64,000 nt of DNA. Origin: Terripilifer sp031921685. GTDB lineage: Bacteria; Pseudomonadota; Alphaproteobacteria; Rhizobiales; Beijerinckiaceae. Under the pieces are notes generated by a model. It had not been told where the DNA came from and did not search any database. It was given only the letters and a program-made list of their open reading frames with translations. The stretch spans positions 558,001-622,000 of the forward strand of contig NZ_JAPDHU010000002.1 in assembly GCF_031921685.1 (NCBI RefSeq), read 5' to 3'. The position numbers and the translations under genes were made by a program. Of the stretch, positions 36,533 to 45,609 are shown piece by piece. Position 1 is the first letter of the stretch. Every line of letters starts with the position of its first letter.

Positions 36533-37540
36533 ATGAAGGACAGCCCAAAGATCATTCTAGTAACCGGCAGCGCCGGCCATCTCGGCGAAGCGCTGGTTCG
36601 GACGCTTCGGGTGCGGGGAATGCCCGTGCGAGGCATTGATATCAAGTCGTCGGCCTTTACCGATCACGTAGGCTCCATCCTGGATGCCGCTTTCGTGCGG
36701 GATTGCATGAAGGGGATCGGCACGGTTCTGCATGCCGCGACTCTGCATAAACCGCATGTGGTCACCCATACGGCGCAGGACTTTATCGACGTCAATGTCA
36801 CCGGCACGTTACGGCTTCTCGAAGAAGCCGTAACGGCGGGTGTCGAAGGTTTCATTTTCACCAGCACGACGAGTACCTTCGGAAGCGCGTTAACGCCAGC
36901 ACCGGGGGAGCCCGCCGCTTGGGTAACCGAGGGGGTAACCCCCGTACCCAAGAACATTTATGGCACGACCAAACTGATGGCTGAGACGCTCAGCGAATTG
37001 TTTGCACGCCGGCATAAGCTGCCGGTGATCGTTCTGCGCACGTCGCGTTTCTTCCCGGAGGCCGATGACGATGCCGCCATGCGCGCGCGTTTTGATCTCG
37101 ACAATGCGCAAGCCAACGAATTGCTGCATCGCCGCCTCGATATCGCCGATGCGGTCGAGGCCCATCTGTGCGCTGCCGAGCGAGCGCCAACAATGGGCTT
37201 TGCCCGCTACATCGTTTCGGCGACGAGCCCGTTCGGCCAGGACGATCTCGCGGATCTGCGCCAGGATGCGGCTGGCGTAATGCGGCGGCTTTATTCCGAT
37301 TGCGCGGCGCTTTATGCAAAAAAGGGCTGGCATCTCTTTCCGTCGATTGACCGGGTCTATGTCAACGACCTGGCGCGGCGCGAGCTCGGATGGAATCCCA
37401 GCTATAATTTCGCCCATGTGCTGGAATGCTTACGAGAGGGCCGCGATTTTCGCAGTCCGCTCGCCGTGGCCGTTGGCAGCAAGGGCTATCACGACAGAGT
37501 CTTCGAGGAGGGGCCTTATCCCGTGGCGGGGGGCGGGTAG
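36533..37540 (+). CDS. NAD-dependent epimerase/dehydratase
   Basis: Extended SDR of 335 residues. NAD is bound by IILVTGSAGHLGEALVRTL near the N-terminus. The middle holds the STTSTFGS segment and the catalytic YGTTK. The substrate region includes RTSRFFPEADDD and HRRLDIADAVEAHLCAAE. It resembles the UDP-glucose 4-epimerase-like branch, but the C-terminal half is diverged and the substrate is not predictable. It follows the MerR gene by 43 bases on the same strand and may be its target. Confidence 0.87.
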   Translation: MKDSPKIILVTGSAGHLGEALVRTLRVRGMPVRGIDIKSSAFTDHVGSILDAAFVRDCMKGIGTVLHAATLHKPHVVTHTAQDFIDVNVTGTLRLLEEAVTAGVEGFIFTSTTSTFGSALTPAPGEPAAWVTEGVTPVPKNIYGTTKLMAETLSELFARRHKLPVIVLRTSRFFPEADDDAAMRARFDLDNAQANELLHRRLDIADAVEAHLCAAERAPTMGFARYIVSATSPFGQDDLADLRQDAAGVMRRLYSDCAALYAKKGWHLFPSIDRVYVNDLARRELGWNPSYNFAHVLECLREGRDFRSPLAVAVGSKGYHDRVFEEGPYPVAGGG

Positions 37541-37645
37541 GGCTCCCGCACACAGGGCTGCCCTGCGCCGGCCGCTCGCCTGCTGACAGAAATCTGGTTT
37601 AGGCTGCGCTATCCTTCCCTGATCGCAGTGTAGTCCCTGAACCCA

Positions 37646-38851
37646 ATGCCGTCCTCCCGCTTTTTCTATGGCTGGCTCGTCGTCGCGGCGGCCTTTGCCG
37701 TCACTTTTGTCGGCTTTGGCTGCGCCTATGCGTTCAGCGCTTTCATGGAGTCCCTGCAACGGGATTTCGGCGCCTCGCGCGGATCGGTGTCGCTGGTCTT
37801 TGCTTTCGCCGGGTTTCTCTATTTCGCGCTTGGCATCGTCAGCGGCCCGCTGGCCGATCGCTGGGGCGCGCGACTGTTGGCGATTTTAGGCATGGTCCTG
37901 GTCGGTCTTGGCCTCATTCTGGCGTCCTTCGCGCGCACCATCACCGAGGTCTATGCGGCCTACAGCCTGGGGATCGGCGTCGGTGTCGGCGCCGCCTATG
38001 TGCCGGCGGTCGGCGCCGTGCAGCGCTGGTTCGTGCGTCGCCGCGGCTTTGCCTCCGGTCTGGCGGTGAGCGGCATTGGCGTTGGAACGCTCGTCATGCC
38101 GCCGCTGGCGGCGCTGCTGATCGGCACCTTCGGCTGGCGACAGGCCTATCTCGTTCTCGGGATCATGGCTTTGATTATCGGTGTCGGCATGGCGCTGTTC
38201 ATCGTCGACAATCCCAAGGATCGCGGCTTGTCACCGGATGGCGAAGCCGCACCAGGCAGTGGGGTAGGCCCGGTGCAAGGCTTTGCCGTGGCCGATGCTG
38301 TACGCACGCCGCAATTCCTAGGCCTTTATGCCGCTTGCCTCATCTGTGCCTTCGGCGTGTTCGTGCCCTTCGTCCATCTCGTGCCGTATGCGCTCGATCA
38401 CGGCATTGACGCGTCCTCGGCTGTGCTGCTGATCGGCGCCATTGGCGTGGGCAGCACGGCCGGGCGTTTCTTTCTTGGCGGGCTCGCAGATCGGATGGGG
38501 CGGCAGTCCTTCTTGCTTGCCACCTTCATCGCCATGGCGGCGACATTGGCGATCTGGGCGGTCGCGACGAGTTTCTGGCCCCTGGCGCTTTTCGCACTGC
38601 TGTTCGGCGCCGCTTATGGCGGCTGGGTCGCCATTCTACCCGCCGTGGTGATGGACCATTTCGGCGGGCGTAATGTCAGCAGCCTGATCGGCATTCTCTA
38701 CACCAGCGTCGCCTTCGGTACGTTGATCGGTCCGAGCGCCGCCGGCTTCATCTTCGACATCAACCACAGCTATCTGTTACCGATCCTCGCCAGCGTCGCG
38801 GCCAATGTCATCGCGGCTTTCGTCGCCTGGTCGGTGTCGAAGCGAGGCTGA
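37646..38851 (+). CDS. MFS transporter, monocarboxylate/oxalate-formate type
   Basis: Major facilitator of 401 residues with 12 membrane segments. It begins RFFYGWLVVAAAFAVTFVGFG, typical of the OxlT/MCT-like subgroup. The motif A-like loop is GPLADRWGARLL, and RRRGFASGLAVSGIGVGTLVMPPL is a strong subgroup mark. The central loop holds VDNPKDRGLSPDGE. Such carriers move carboxylates. No metabolic gene next to it names the substrate. Confidence 0.9.
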   Translation: MPSSRFFYGWLVVAAAFAVTFVGFGCAYAFSAFMESLQRDFGASRGSVSLVFAFAGFLYFALGIVSGPLADRWGARLLAILGMVLVGLGLILASFARTITEVYAAYSLGIGVGVGAAYVPAVGAVQRWFVRRRGFASGLAVSGIGVGTLVMPPLAALLIGTFGWRQAYLVLGIMALIIGVGMALFIVDNPKDRGLSPDGEAAPGSGVGPVQGFAVADAVRTPQFLGLYAACLICAFGVFVPFVHLVPYALDHGIDASSAVLLIGAIGVGSTAGRFFLGGLADRMGRQSFLLATFIAMAATLAIWAVATSFWPLALFALLFGAAYGGWVAILPAVVMDHFGGRNVSSLIGILYTSVAFGTLIGPSAAGFIFDINHSYLLPILASVAANVIAAFVAWSVSKRG

Positions 38852-38856
38852 GGCGA

Positions 38857-39231
38857 TCAACGCCCCAGCGAACAGCCGGCGCGCTTGATCATGTCGTCGA
38901 CGAGCAGGGGCGTGGCCGGCGTCTCCACCGCATTGCCTTGGCGCGTGGCCGCTCTAAGAGCTTGATGAGCGGCACGGTCGTTCAAGGTCAGCGGTCCCTG
39001 GCAGGTGGCGCGGGTGCCGACCGCCTTCACCAGGATGCCGGTGGTTTCACCGACACCGGCGAGATAGGCGAGCAGGATCTGCCGGGCCGTCGCTTCGTTC
39101 GGCGCCTTCTCAAGCATTTCCATGACCTGCGCGACGGAAATCTCGCCGCGCGATGTCGAGGGCGCGGCCTGCGCGGACGCGAAAATGCCGGTGGCGAACA
39201 GGGCAGCAATAACGAGGACGCGACAGGCCAT
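38857..39231 (-). CDS. Secreted protein of unknown function
   Basis: Exported protein of 124 residues. ATG at 39231 has GGAGAAG upstream and gives the signal peptide MACRVLVIAALFATGIF, ending at AQA. The mature part carries a helical segment VAQVMEMLEKAPNEATARQILLAYLAGVGET and two cysteines (RATCQGPL, RAGCSLGR) that may pair. I do not recognise a characterised family. It converges with the MFS gene and is divergent from the DUF2975 gene. Confidence 0.78.
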   Translation of the reverse strand: MACRVLVIAALFATGIFASAQAAPSTSRGEISVAQVMEMLEKAPNEATARQILLAYLAGVGETTGILVKAVGTRATCQGPLTLNDRAAHQALRAATRQGNAVETPATPLLVDDMIKRAGCSLGR

Positions 39232-39270
39232 ACATCTTCTCCGTTTCGGTGTCGGAGACGTATTGCGGAA

Positions 39271-39322
39271 AAAATTTATTGTCAAACGATAATTTATAGC
39301 TATAGATCAGAAATCATCTGAT
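39271..39322. promoter_or_regulatory. Palindrome-rich promoter region of the DUF2975/XRE pair
   Basis: In this A/T-rich stretch I see three nested inverted repeats: an imperfect AAATTTATTGTC/GATAATTT pair around AAAC (39273-39294), a perfect palindrome TATAGCTATA (39295-39304), and ATCAG/CTGAT (39306-39322). They are good candidates for binding by the XRE-type regulator encoded two genes on. Confidence 0.45.
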
Positions 39323-39332
39323 TGGAGCCACC

Positions 39333-39902
39333 ATGTCCACCGAAGTCCTCTCCGACAATGTCCGTGCCCTTCGCCTCGCGCGCATCCGCCGCCTGAGCCG
39401 GATTTTGGCTATGGCCTGTACCGCCACCTCGATCCTGCTCACGGTGGCCTTGCTGGTCTATTGGACAGTGACACCGACACCGGCCCTGTTGAGCGCCCAA
39501 GCGGGCGTGAGCCACGGCTATACGATCGAACTCGGCTTCACCATCCGCGTGCTGGCTTTCCTCATTTCCATGGTGCCGCTGGGCGCGCTGATCTATGGCC
39601 TGATGCAGGCACGACATTGCTTCGCCGCTTTCGCCGCCGGCCGCATTTTTTCGGCTGAGAGCGCTGGCCGTCTACGCAATTTCGCCATGGCCATCATCGC
39701 CTCGGCGCTGTTGAAGCCGCTCGCCGGGGCGGCACTCTCGGTGTTGTTGAGCTGGCATGGCTCGCCCGGCACCAAGTCGCTTGTTTTCAACATCGGTTCG
39801 GACACGGTGCTCGGCCTGATCTTCGGCGGCACTGTTGCGTTGATCGCCTGGGTCATGCGGGAAGCCATGACCATCGCCGATGAAAACGCCCAATTCGTCT
39901 GA
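39333..39902 (+). CDS. DUF2975 domain membrane protein
   Basis: Inner-membrane protein of 189 residues with four hydrophobic segments (about 25-48, 68-92, 110-135, 150-172). Between segments 2 and 3 lies the family mark LMQARHCFAAFAAGRIFSAESAGRLRNFA. DUF2975 proteins are usually encoded just before a small XRE-family regulator, as here (7 bases apart). They may sense a membrane or ligand signal for that regulator. Function is otherwise unknown. Confidence 0.9.
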   Translation: MSTEVLSDNVRALRLARIRRLSRILAMACTATSILLTVALLVYWTVTPTPALLSAQAGVSHGYTIELGFTIRVLAFLISMVPLGALIYGLMQARHCFAAFAAGRIFSAESAGRLRNFAMAIIASALLKPLAGAALSVLLSWHGSPGTKSLVFNIGSDTVLGLIFGGTVALIAWVMREAMTIADENAQFV

Positions 39903-39909
39903 GGCCGCC

Positions 39910-40125
39910 ATGCCCATCAAGGTCAGGCTCAATGTCATGCTGGCGGAGCGCAATGCCAAGTCGAAAGACCTGGCCGAATATGTCGGCATCACCGAAGCCA
40001 ATCTGTCACTGCTGAAACAGGGCAAGGTGAAAGGCGTGCGCTTCGAGACATTAGAGCGCATCTGCCAGTTCCTCGGTTGCCAGCCGGGCGACCTCCTGCG
40101 CTATGAGGAAGACGGCGAGGGATGA
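39910..40125 (+). CDS. Small XRE/Cro-C1-type regulator
   Basis: DNA-binding protein of 71 residues consisting of one helix-turn-helix domain of the YozG-like type: IKVRLNVMLAERNAKSKDLAEYVGITEANLSLLKQGKVKGVRFETLERICQFLGCQPGDLLRY, split between recognition and support helices. It forms a two-gene unit with the DUF2975 gene. The palindromes upstream at 39271-39322 are likely operators. Confidence 0.92.
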   Translation: MPIKVRLNVMLAERNAKSKDLAEYVGITEANLSLLKQGKVKGVRFETLERICQFLGCQPGDLLRYEEDGEG

Positions 40126-40131
40126 CGCGGC

Positions 40132-40680
40132 CTAGAAGCGGCCGCCGACGCCACCCAGGCTCATGCCGCCAAAGCCGCCTCCGCCACCACCGCCGCCCCG
40201 GCCGCCGCGACCTCCGCTGAAGCCCGTCGGCGCGCTCTTCTGCTCCGCTGCCGTGGCGGTCGCCAGTTCGGCGCTGGTGACGCTGCAACTGCCTTTCCTG
40301 TCATAGCGGGCGAAGAACATGCCGCGCTGACCGATGAAGGATTGCCGGCTGATCCGGCCTTTCGCATCGGCGCCGAAAAAGCCGAACTCTGCCCGTTCGA
40401 ACAGCGGACTTGCCCGCCGGATGGTGCCGAACTCCCGTTCGTCGATATAGCCATGCCGCTTGACGTCGGCCTGGTTGAACAGACGGGTGAGATAGGCCTT
40501 CCATTGCTCGCAGGTGTAGACGCCGCCTTGGCCGCCCCAATCGGAAGCCGTCGACAGCACGATGTCCTTCGGGCTTGCGCCAAATACGTCGTCGCTCTTG
40601 CGCCGATCCTGGGCGTTGGCGCTCGTGAGCGCGAGAGCGGATAGGGCCACGGCGACCGTCGTTTTTTGAAACGTTCTCAT
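40132..40680 (-). CDS. Exported EF-hand-like protein with glycine-rich tail
   Basis: Secreted protein of 182 residues with a signal peptide ending near ANAQ (residue 24). The middle has EF-hand-like helix-loop-helix segments (LTRLFNQADVKRHGYIDEREF, and FFGADAKGRISRQSFIG), but the loops lack some of the acidic ligands of a good calcium site. The C-terminal 35 residues are almost all Gly with Arg and Phe. GGGAGAG precedes the ATG at 40680. Role unknown; calcium binding is uncertain. Confidence 0.78.
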   Translation of the reverse strand: MRTFQKTTVAVALSALALTSANAQDRRKSDDVFGASPKDIVLSTASDWGGQGGVYTCEQWKAYLTRLFNQADVKRHGYIDEREFGTIRRASPLFERAEFGFFGADAKGRISRQSFIGQRGMFFARYDRKGSCSVTSAELATATAAEQKSAPTGFSGGRGGRGGGGGGGGFGGMSLGGVGGRF

Positions 40681-40823
40681 CTGCACTCTCCCGCATCAAC
40701 CTCGGAGCGGAGCTTGGCGAAAATCGCGTCAGACTTGTGGCAGTTTTCCGAAAAGATGGGAACGGCAGATTAAGAAACGTTAAGGCGGGTGGCGACGCAC
40801 GTGTCCGCCACCACCCGTAAGGC

Positions 40824-42116
40824 CTAATGCCCTTTACGAATCTCCGCCACATCCTCCGCCTTCACGTTGGGCGGCTCGCCACCCCAGGTGGCGCGCATCC
40901 AATTGGCGAGGTCGGCCATCTGGCGATCGTCGAGCACATCCTTGAAGGCCGGCATGGGCTGCATGCGTTCAAGCCCCGGAAAGCGGCGGGCCGGAATGCC
41001 GTTGAGCGTCGTGTGGATCAGGTTGCGGGCACTTGTCAGGCGCAGCGAGGCATTGGTGGCCAGAGGCACCACCACATGGGGAATGCCTTGCCCCTCGGCA
41101 CCGTGACAGGCGGCGCACAGTGCCACATAGGTGCCACGCGCCGCGGTCGCCACTTCGGCCGCAACCGGCACCGGCTTGGGCGGCGCCGGCGGTGTTGCGT
41201 CCTTCGGCAGGGCATCGAGGCCGAAGAGATAGGCCGACATGGCGTCGAGATCGTCCTTGGTCATGTACTGGGTCGAGAAATGCACGACCTCATACATCTG
41301 ATTGGTCATCGCGCCTTGTGCCGAGAGACCGGAATTCATGAAGCCGGCCAGAAGTTGCGGCGTGAACCCCATGCGCGTCAGGCCGTCCTTGGTGATGTCA
41401 GGCGCGAACAGGCCTTCGAGCAAGGCGCCTTTCAGATAATCGCTCGGGATCATGCCCTGGGTGAGGTTGCGCGGCGTGTGACATTCGCCGCAATGGGCCA
41501 ATGCATCGACCAGATAACGGCCGCGATTCCACACGTCGGAGCGGGCGGCATCCTTCGTCTGGGTCTCGCTTGGCAGATTGAGCAGGTTCCAGAAGGTCAG
41601 GCCTTGCCGGATGTTGAAAGGGAAGGTGAGTTCGTTGGCCGGATTGGCCACTTTCATCGGCGGCCGGCTCATCAGATAGGCATAGACCGCGTCCACGTCT
41701 TCCGGCGTCATCTTGCGATAGGAGGCATAGGGCATGGCCGGATAGAGATGGCGCCCGCCCTTGCCGACGCCGTCGCGCACGGCGCGATGAAACTCGGCCC
41801 GGCTCCAATTGCCGATGCCGTTGTCAGGATCGGACGAAATGTTGGTCGAATAGATCGTGCCGAACGGCGTCTTGAACGGCAGGCCGCCGGCCCAGGGCGC
41901 GCCGCCCGTCGTCGTGTGGCAGGCATAGCAGTCGGCAGCCACGGCGACATAAGCGCCACGCTGCGCCAGGCTCTTCATCTGGTCGGGCAACAAGGGCTGA
42001 TCGATGTCCTTGGCCACCACGCTCTTTTCGAACAGGCCGGCGAAAATGCAGCCCGCGAGAACGGCGCCACAGACGATCAGCAGGATTAATACCCCCAGCA
42101 GTTTTCTTGCGCGCAT
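40824..42116 (-). CDS. Tri-haem cytochrome c subunit of a molybdenum hydroxylase
   Basis: Membrane-anchored periplasmic cytochrome of 430 residues. The hydrophobic N-terminus (VLILLIVCGAVLAGC) may be a lipoprotein signal with lipobox LAGC. Three haem sites are visible: CYACH (63-67), CGECH (209-213) and CAACH (334-338). The layout matches the cytochrome subunits of membrane-bound alcohol, aldehyde and gluconate dehydrogenases. It is the last gene of a three-gene operon and would pass electrons from the Mo enzyme to quinone or an oxidase. Confidence 0.92.
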   Translation of the reverse strand: MRARKLLGVLILLIVCGAVLAGCIFAGLFEKSVVAKDIDQPLLPDQMKSLAQRGAYVAVAADCYACHTTTGGAPWAGGLPFKTPFGTIYSTNISSDPDNGIGNWSRAEFHRAVRDGVGKGGRHLYPAMPYASYRKMTPEDVDAVYAYLMSRPPMKVANPANELTFPFNIRQGLTFWNLLNLPSETQTKDAARSDVWNRGRYLVDALAHCGECHTPRNLTQGMIPSDYLKGALLEGLFAPDITKDGLTRMGFTPQLLAGFMNSGLSAQGAMTNQMYEVVHFSTQYMTKDDLDAMSAYLFGLDALPKDATPPAPPKPVPVAAEVATAARGTYVALCAACHGAEGQGIPHVVVPLATNASLRLTSARNLIHTTLNGIPARRFPGLERMQPMPAFKDVLDDRQMADLANWMRATWGGEPPNVKAEDVAEIRKGH

Positions 42117-42121
42117 GATCG

Positions 42122-42667
42122 TCAGGCTTTCACGAGGCCGGGAGTTTTCAGGATGACGTCACGCACCGCTTCGAAATAGCGGACATAGCCGGTGCAGCGA
42201 CAGATGTGCTTTTCGAGCGCCTCGCTGATCGTCTGTTCGAGATCGGCGCGCCGCACCGGCTTGCGCTTCAGCTCATCCATCAGCACGGTCGCGCCGGTGA
42301 CGAATCCGGGCGTACAGTAGCCGCATTGAAACGAGAAATGTTCGATAAAGGCCTGCTGCACTGGCGACAAAGCGGTGATCGCTCCCGAAGCATCGCGCGT
42401 CGCATGGCCTTCGACCGTGCGCACCTTCTTGCCGGCGAACCAATGAGCGCCGGTGATGCAGGTGCGCATTTCGCGCATGGCGCCGTCGTCGCCATCGACG
42501 ATCACCGTGCAGGCATGGCAGATGCCCTGGCCGCAGCCCATGCGCGAGCCGGTGAGATTGAGATATTCGTAGAGGAAGTCTTGCATCATCATCGTCTCCG
42601 GCACGTCGATCGGATCGATGGTCTTGCCGTTGACGGTCAGAGACAGTTTGCGCATCGCGAGCGTCAT
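42122..42667 (-). CDS. 2Fe-2S subunit of a molybdenum hydroxylase (IorA-like)
   Basis: Small subunit of 181 residues with two [2Fe-2S] domains. The ferredoxin-like N-domain has MGCGQGICHACTV and a later RTCITGA. The helical C-domain has FQCGYCTPGF and KHICRCTGYVRYFEAV. No signal peptide is seen; the mature complex is probably carried out of the cell folded, with the Tat-exported Mo subunit. Its ATG overlaps the stop of the Mo subunit gene (ATGA), and the cytochrome gene follows five bases later. Confidence 0.94.
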   Translation of the reverse strand: MTLAMRKLSLTVNGKTIDPIDVPETMMMQDFLYEYLNLTGSRMGCGQGICHACTVIVDGDDGAMREMRTCITGAHWFAGKKVRTVEGHATRDASGAITALSPVQQAFIEHFSFQCGYCTPGFVTGATVLMDELKRKPVRRADLEQTISEALEKHICRCTGYVRYFEAVRDVILKTPGLVKA

Positions 42668-45483
42668 GACAGCGCCCCCCTGATTTTATCAGATGTGATC
42701 GGCAGGTCGTAGAACCGTTTGCCGATGGCATGGGCGATCCCGTTGGCGATCGCCGGCACGATGGCAATCATCACCACTTCCGCGATGCCCTTTGGCGGAT
42801 CGGTCGCCGAGAGAGGCGGCAGAATTTCCGATGTCTGCGACCACACCGCCACGTCGGCGGAACGGGGCAGTTCATAGCGGTTCCAGTTCCACGTGCCATT
42901 GCCGGGACCATCCTCGTAGAGCGGTAGATATTCTTTCAGTGCGTGACCGATGCCCATGGCGATGCCGCCTTGGATCTGTCCCGACACCAGTTCGGGCACC
43001 ACCTGCGTGCCGCATTCCATGATCGAATGATGCGAGAGCAGGGTGACGTCGCCCGTCGCCGTGTCGACCACCAGTTCGGCCAAGGTCGCCATCGGCGCAT
43101 AATAGGTGACGCCGGCATTGTTGCGCTGGGTCGGCGGATAGGTGATCGAAGCGCGCTCGACGAACTGCCAGCCGGCCAATGTCATCAGCGCCTTGTTATC
43201 GGCGCTGGCGCCATCGCCATATTTAACCGCCAGGGCATCGATCGGCAGTTTGCGCCGGCTGCCGGCGATATCGAATTCCGCTTCCGCCCATTGCCAGCGG
43301 TTGAACGTATGTACGGTGACGCCGGTGACGAGGCCGAGGCGATGCGCTTCCGCCGCCACCTGTTCGAACGTAAGCGCCGGCAGGCCGCCGGCGTTGATCA
43401 CGCCGCCATCGAGCCGCAAATCCTCGCGCCGCACGGAATAGGGCGCGATCACGCCGCCGCCGATGCCGCGCGACCACAGCGATTGCGCGGCCGGCCAGAT
43501 GGCGAGTTCGAGCAGAGTGCGTGCGGCTTCGCGTGTCGCATGGCCGAGATAGTAGACGCTGTTGGTGGCGCTCATCGGCGACGTAAACGTCGGCGTCCAA
43601 CGCGGGCTCTGCTTGCGCTTGTCTTCTTCCGCCTGCGCCATCGTATAGGGCTCATCGGTGGTTTCGAGTGGCATCTGTGGCCACTCGACCTTGCCGTATT
43701 CGGTTGCCTCCGGCGCCTTGCCGAGAATGTCGCGCACCATGATGGCTTGCGATGTCGTCGTGCCCGTGCCGATCTCATGCGCCACATGGGCGAAGGTCAG
43801 CTTTCCTTTGGCATCGAATTCCAAAGTGGCGAGGGCCGCTTCGGCGCCGGTGCCATAGTCCTTTTGCACGTGACCGTAGCCGACGCCATATTTTTTGCCC
43901 GGATTGGCCGCTTCGTAAGCGGCCTTTTTCTTCGCCTTCTCGGTCCACAGCGGATGCCGGCGTGCCTTGGCAAGAATTTCCTCGTTGCGCAGCGCGCCGG
44001 CGGGGATCGCGCCTTGCGTGTTTTTCATGCCCGATTTGAAGACATTGCGCAGGCGCAGTTCGATCGCGTCCATGCCCAACAGTTCGGCCGCCTCGTCGAT
44101 CATCATTTCCGTGGCCGACATCGATTGCAGTGTGCCATAGCCGCGCGTCGAACCGGCATCGACTGCGCGGGAGGCCAGCGCCACGGCGGAGAAATCGCTC
44201 TTCGGCAGATAGTAAATCGATTGCGCCGCCGTCGCGCCGACGAAGGCGACGGAGAAGGAGAAGTTCGCGCGTCCGCCGCCATCGTTCTTGAAATGGCCGC
44301 TCATGGCGCGGAACTTTCCCGTCTTGCGGTCGATCGCCAGAGCATTGTCCATCCAGAAGGCATGACGCTTCAGCGCCATCTGGAATTGCTCGTAGCGATC
44401 GTTGGCTAAACGGACCGGCCGCCCATCGCCATAAAGCGCGGCGACGACACAGAAGAACGGGAAGATCGAATGGTCCTTGGTGCCGTAGCCTACCGTATAA
44501 CCGACCTTGAGATCGATTTTCTTGAGCGGGAATTTCGATTTCGACACCAGGGTTGCCGCCACCTCCGCCACTTCATAGGGCGACTGCGTGGCGATCATCG
44601 CATGCAGAATGCCGGTCGAGGGCTCGTACCAGACATTGCCATTGTCCGGCTCCATCGCCGAAGCATCGACCGACTGCGAGAAATATTGATGCTTCACCAC
44701 CAGCGTATCGGCACCGGCGCTGTCGATGTCTTTCTTGATCTCCTCGGCGGCGGTCATGCCGCGCGCCATGGCATCGCCATCGCCTGGTTTCGGCCAGGCG
44801 GCCTCGTCGCCGTTGAAGCCCGCGAAGATCACCGTGTCCTTATAGGGCGAATAGCGGTCTTCGGCGTCCGGCGTGCCGCCGTCGATGCGCACATAGCGTG
44901 AGGCGCCATAATGCGGCGGATGGGAATAGGGCGCCTCGGCACCGTAACGCACCACTTTGTCGTTGAAACGCAGCAGACGCTTGGCCGCGTCATAGCGGGC
45001 GAAATCGCGATAGATCAGCATCGCAACCGGCTGGCCGAGCAAGCGCGGGTTCTGTCCCTTGGGCACCAGAAAGACGTCGCCATAGAAGCCGGGCACGGGG
45101 ATGACGATGCCATCGGCAATCAGATCCTCGTGCAGCACCAGCCTGTCGGGCTTCAGGTCGTCGCCGAGCAGAGAGAGATCGACGCTGTCGAAAACGCGAT
45201 CGACGCGGGTCGCATGCAGCAGGAAGGCGTGCGACTGCTCCTTCGGCCATCCCTCGAGATCGCGTGCGCGATAGTCGCGAGAAAATGTCTTCTCGCCGGT
45301 AACTTTGGCGATCGCATCGAGACGGTATTTCGGGCGCCCGTCGGCTTTCAGCCAATCTGGTCCGGGGCGGGGCGGCGTCTCGATGAGTTGCGCCTGCGCG
45401 GATGGGAGGAATGACACCTCAATGGCGACGCCGGCCGCCACGCCGGCCTTGAGGATGTCCCGGCGAGAAACATGGGCCTTCAT
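42664..45483 (-). CDS. Tat-exported molybdopterin-binding hydroxylase subunit (IorB / aldehyde dehydrogenase type)
   Basis: Catalytic subunit of 939 residues of the xanthine oxidase superfamily. A twin-arginine signal (VSRRDILKAGVAAGVAIEV) at the start directs the folded, cofactor-loaded protein to the periplasm. Family marks include DAGSTRGYGTLQSMSATEMMIDEAA, VAHEIGTGTTTSQA and the C-terminal GGIAMGIGHALKE. Together with the 2Fe-2S and tri-haem subunits it matches membrane aldehyde dehydrogenases or isoquinoline/nicotinate hydroxylases. ATG at 45483 was preferred to GTG at 45492. The substrate cannot be decided from sequence. Confidence 0.92.
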   Translation of the reverse strand: MKAHVSRRDILKAGVAAGVAIEVSFLPSAQAQLIETPPRPGPDWLKADGRPKYRLDAIAKVTGEKTFSRDYRARDLEGWPKEQSHAFLLHATRVDRVFDSVDLSLLGDDLKPDRLVLHEDLIADGIVIPVPGFYGDVFLVPKGQNPRLLGQPVAMLIYRDFARYDAAKRLLRFNDKVVRYGAEAPYSHPPHYGASRYVRIDGGTPDAEDRYSPYKDTVIFAGFNGDEAAWPKPGDGDAMARGMTAAEEIKKDIDSAGADTLVVKHQYFSQSVDASAMEPDNGNVWYEPSTGILHAMIATQSPYEVAEVAATLVSKSKFPLKKIDLKVGYTVGYGTKDHSIFPFFCVVAALYGDGRPVRLANDRYEQFQMALKRHAFWMDNALAIDRKTGKFRAMSGHFKNDGGGRANFSFSVAFVGATAAQSIYYLPKSDFSAVALASRAVDAGSTRGYGTLQSMSATEMMIDEAAELLGMDAIELRLRNVFKSGMKNTQGAIPAGALRNEEILAKARRHPLWTEKAKKKAAYEAANPGKKYGVGYGHVQKDYGTGAEAALATLEFDAKGKLTFAHVAHEIGTGTTTSQAIMVRDILGKAPEATEYGKVEWPQMPLETTDEPYTMAQAEEDKRKQSPRWTPTFTSPMSATNSVYYLGHATREAARTLLELAIWPAAQSLWSRGIGGGVIAPYSVRREDLRLDGGVINAGGLPALTFEQVAAEAHRLGLVTGVTVHTFNRWQWAEAEFDIAGSRRKLPIDALAVKYGDGASADNKALMTLAGWQFVERASITYPPTQRNNAGVTYYAPMATLAELVVDTATGDVTLLSHHSIMECGTQVVPELVSGQIQGGIAMGIGHALKEYLPLYEDGPGNGTWNWNRYELPRSADVAVWSQTSEILPPLSATDPPKGIAEVVMIAIVPAIANGIAHAIGKRFYDLPITSDKIRGALS

Positions 45484-45609
45484 CGTTTCCACCCCTGGAA
45501 AGATTGCCGCTACCTAACGGTCCATATGACCAAGCCTCAGTTTAGGACACTCTTTTGAAAAGATACAATGAAGGATCGATGAGACGTTGGGAGGATTGCA
45601 TTTCTTGGT

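Noticed and set aside
42943..44409. A 488-codon plus-strand frame antisense to the Mo hydroxylase subunit
   Set aside because: No motif, and biased composition typical of antisense frames in this genome. The minus-strand gene has clear family signatures.
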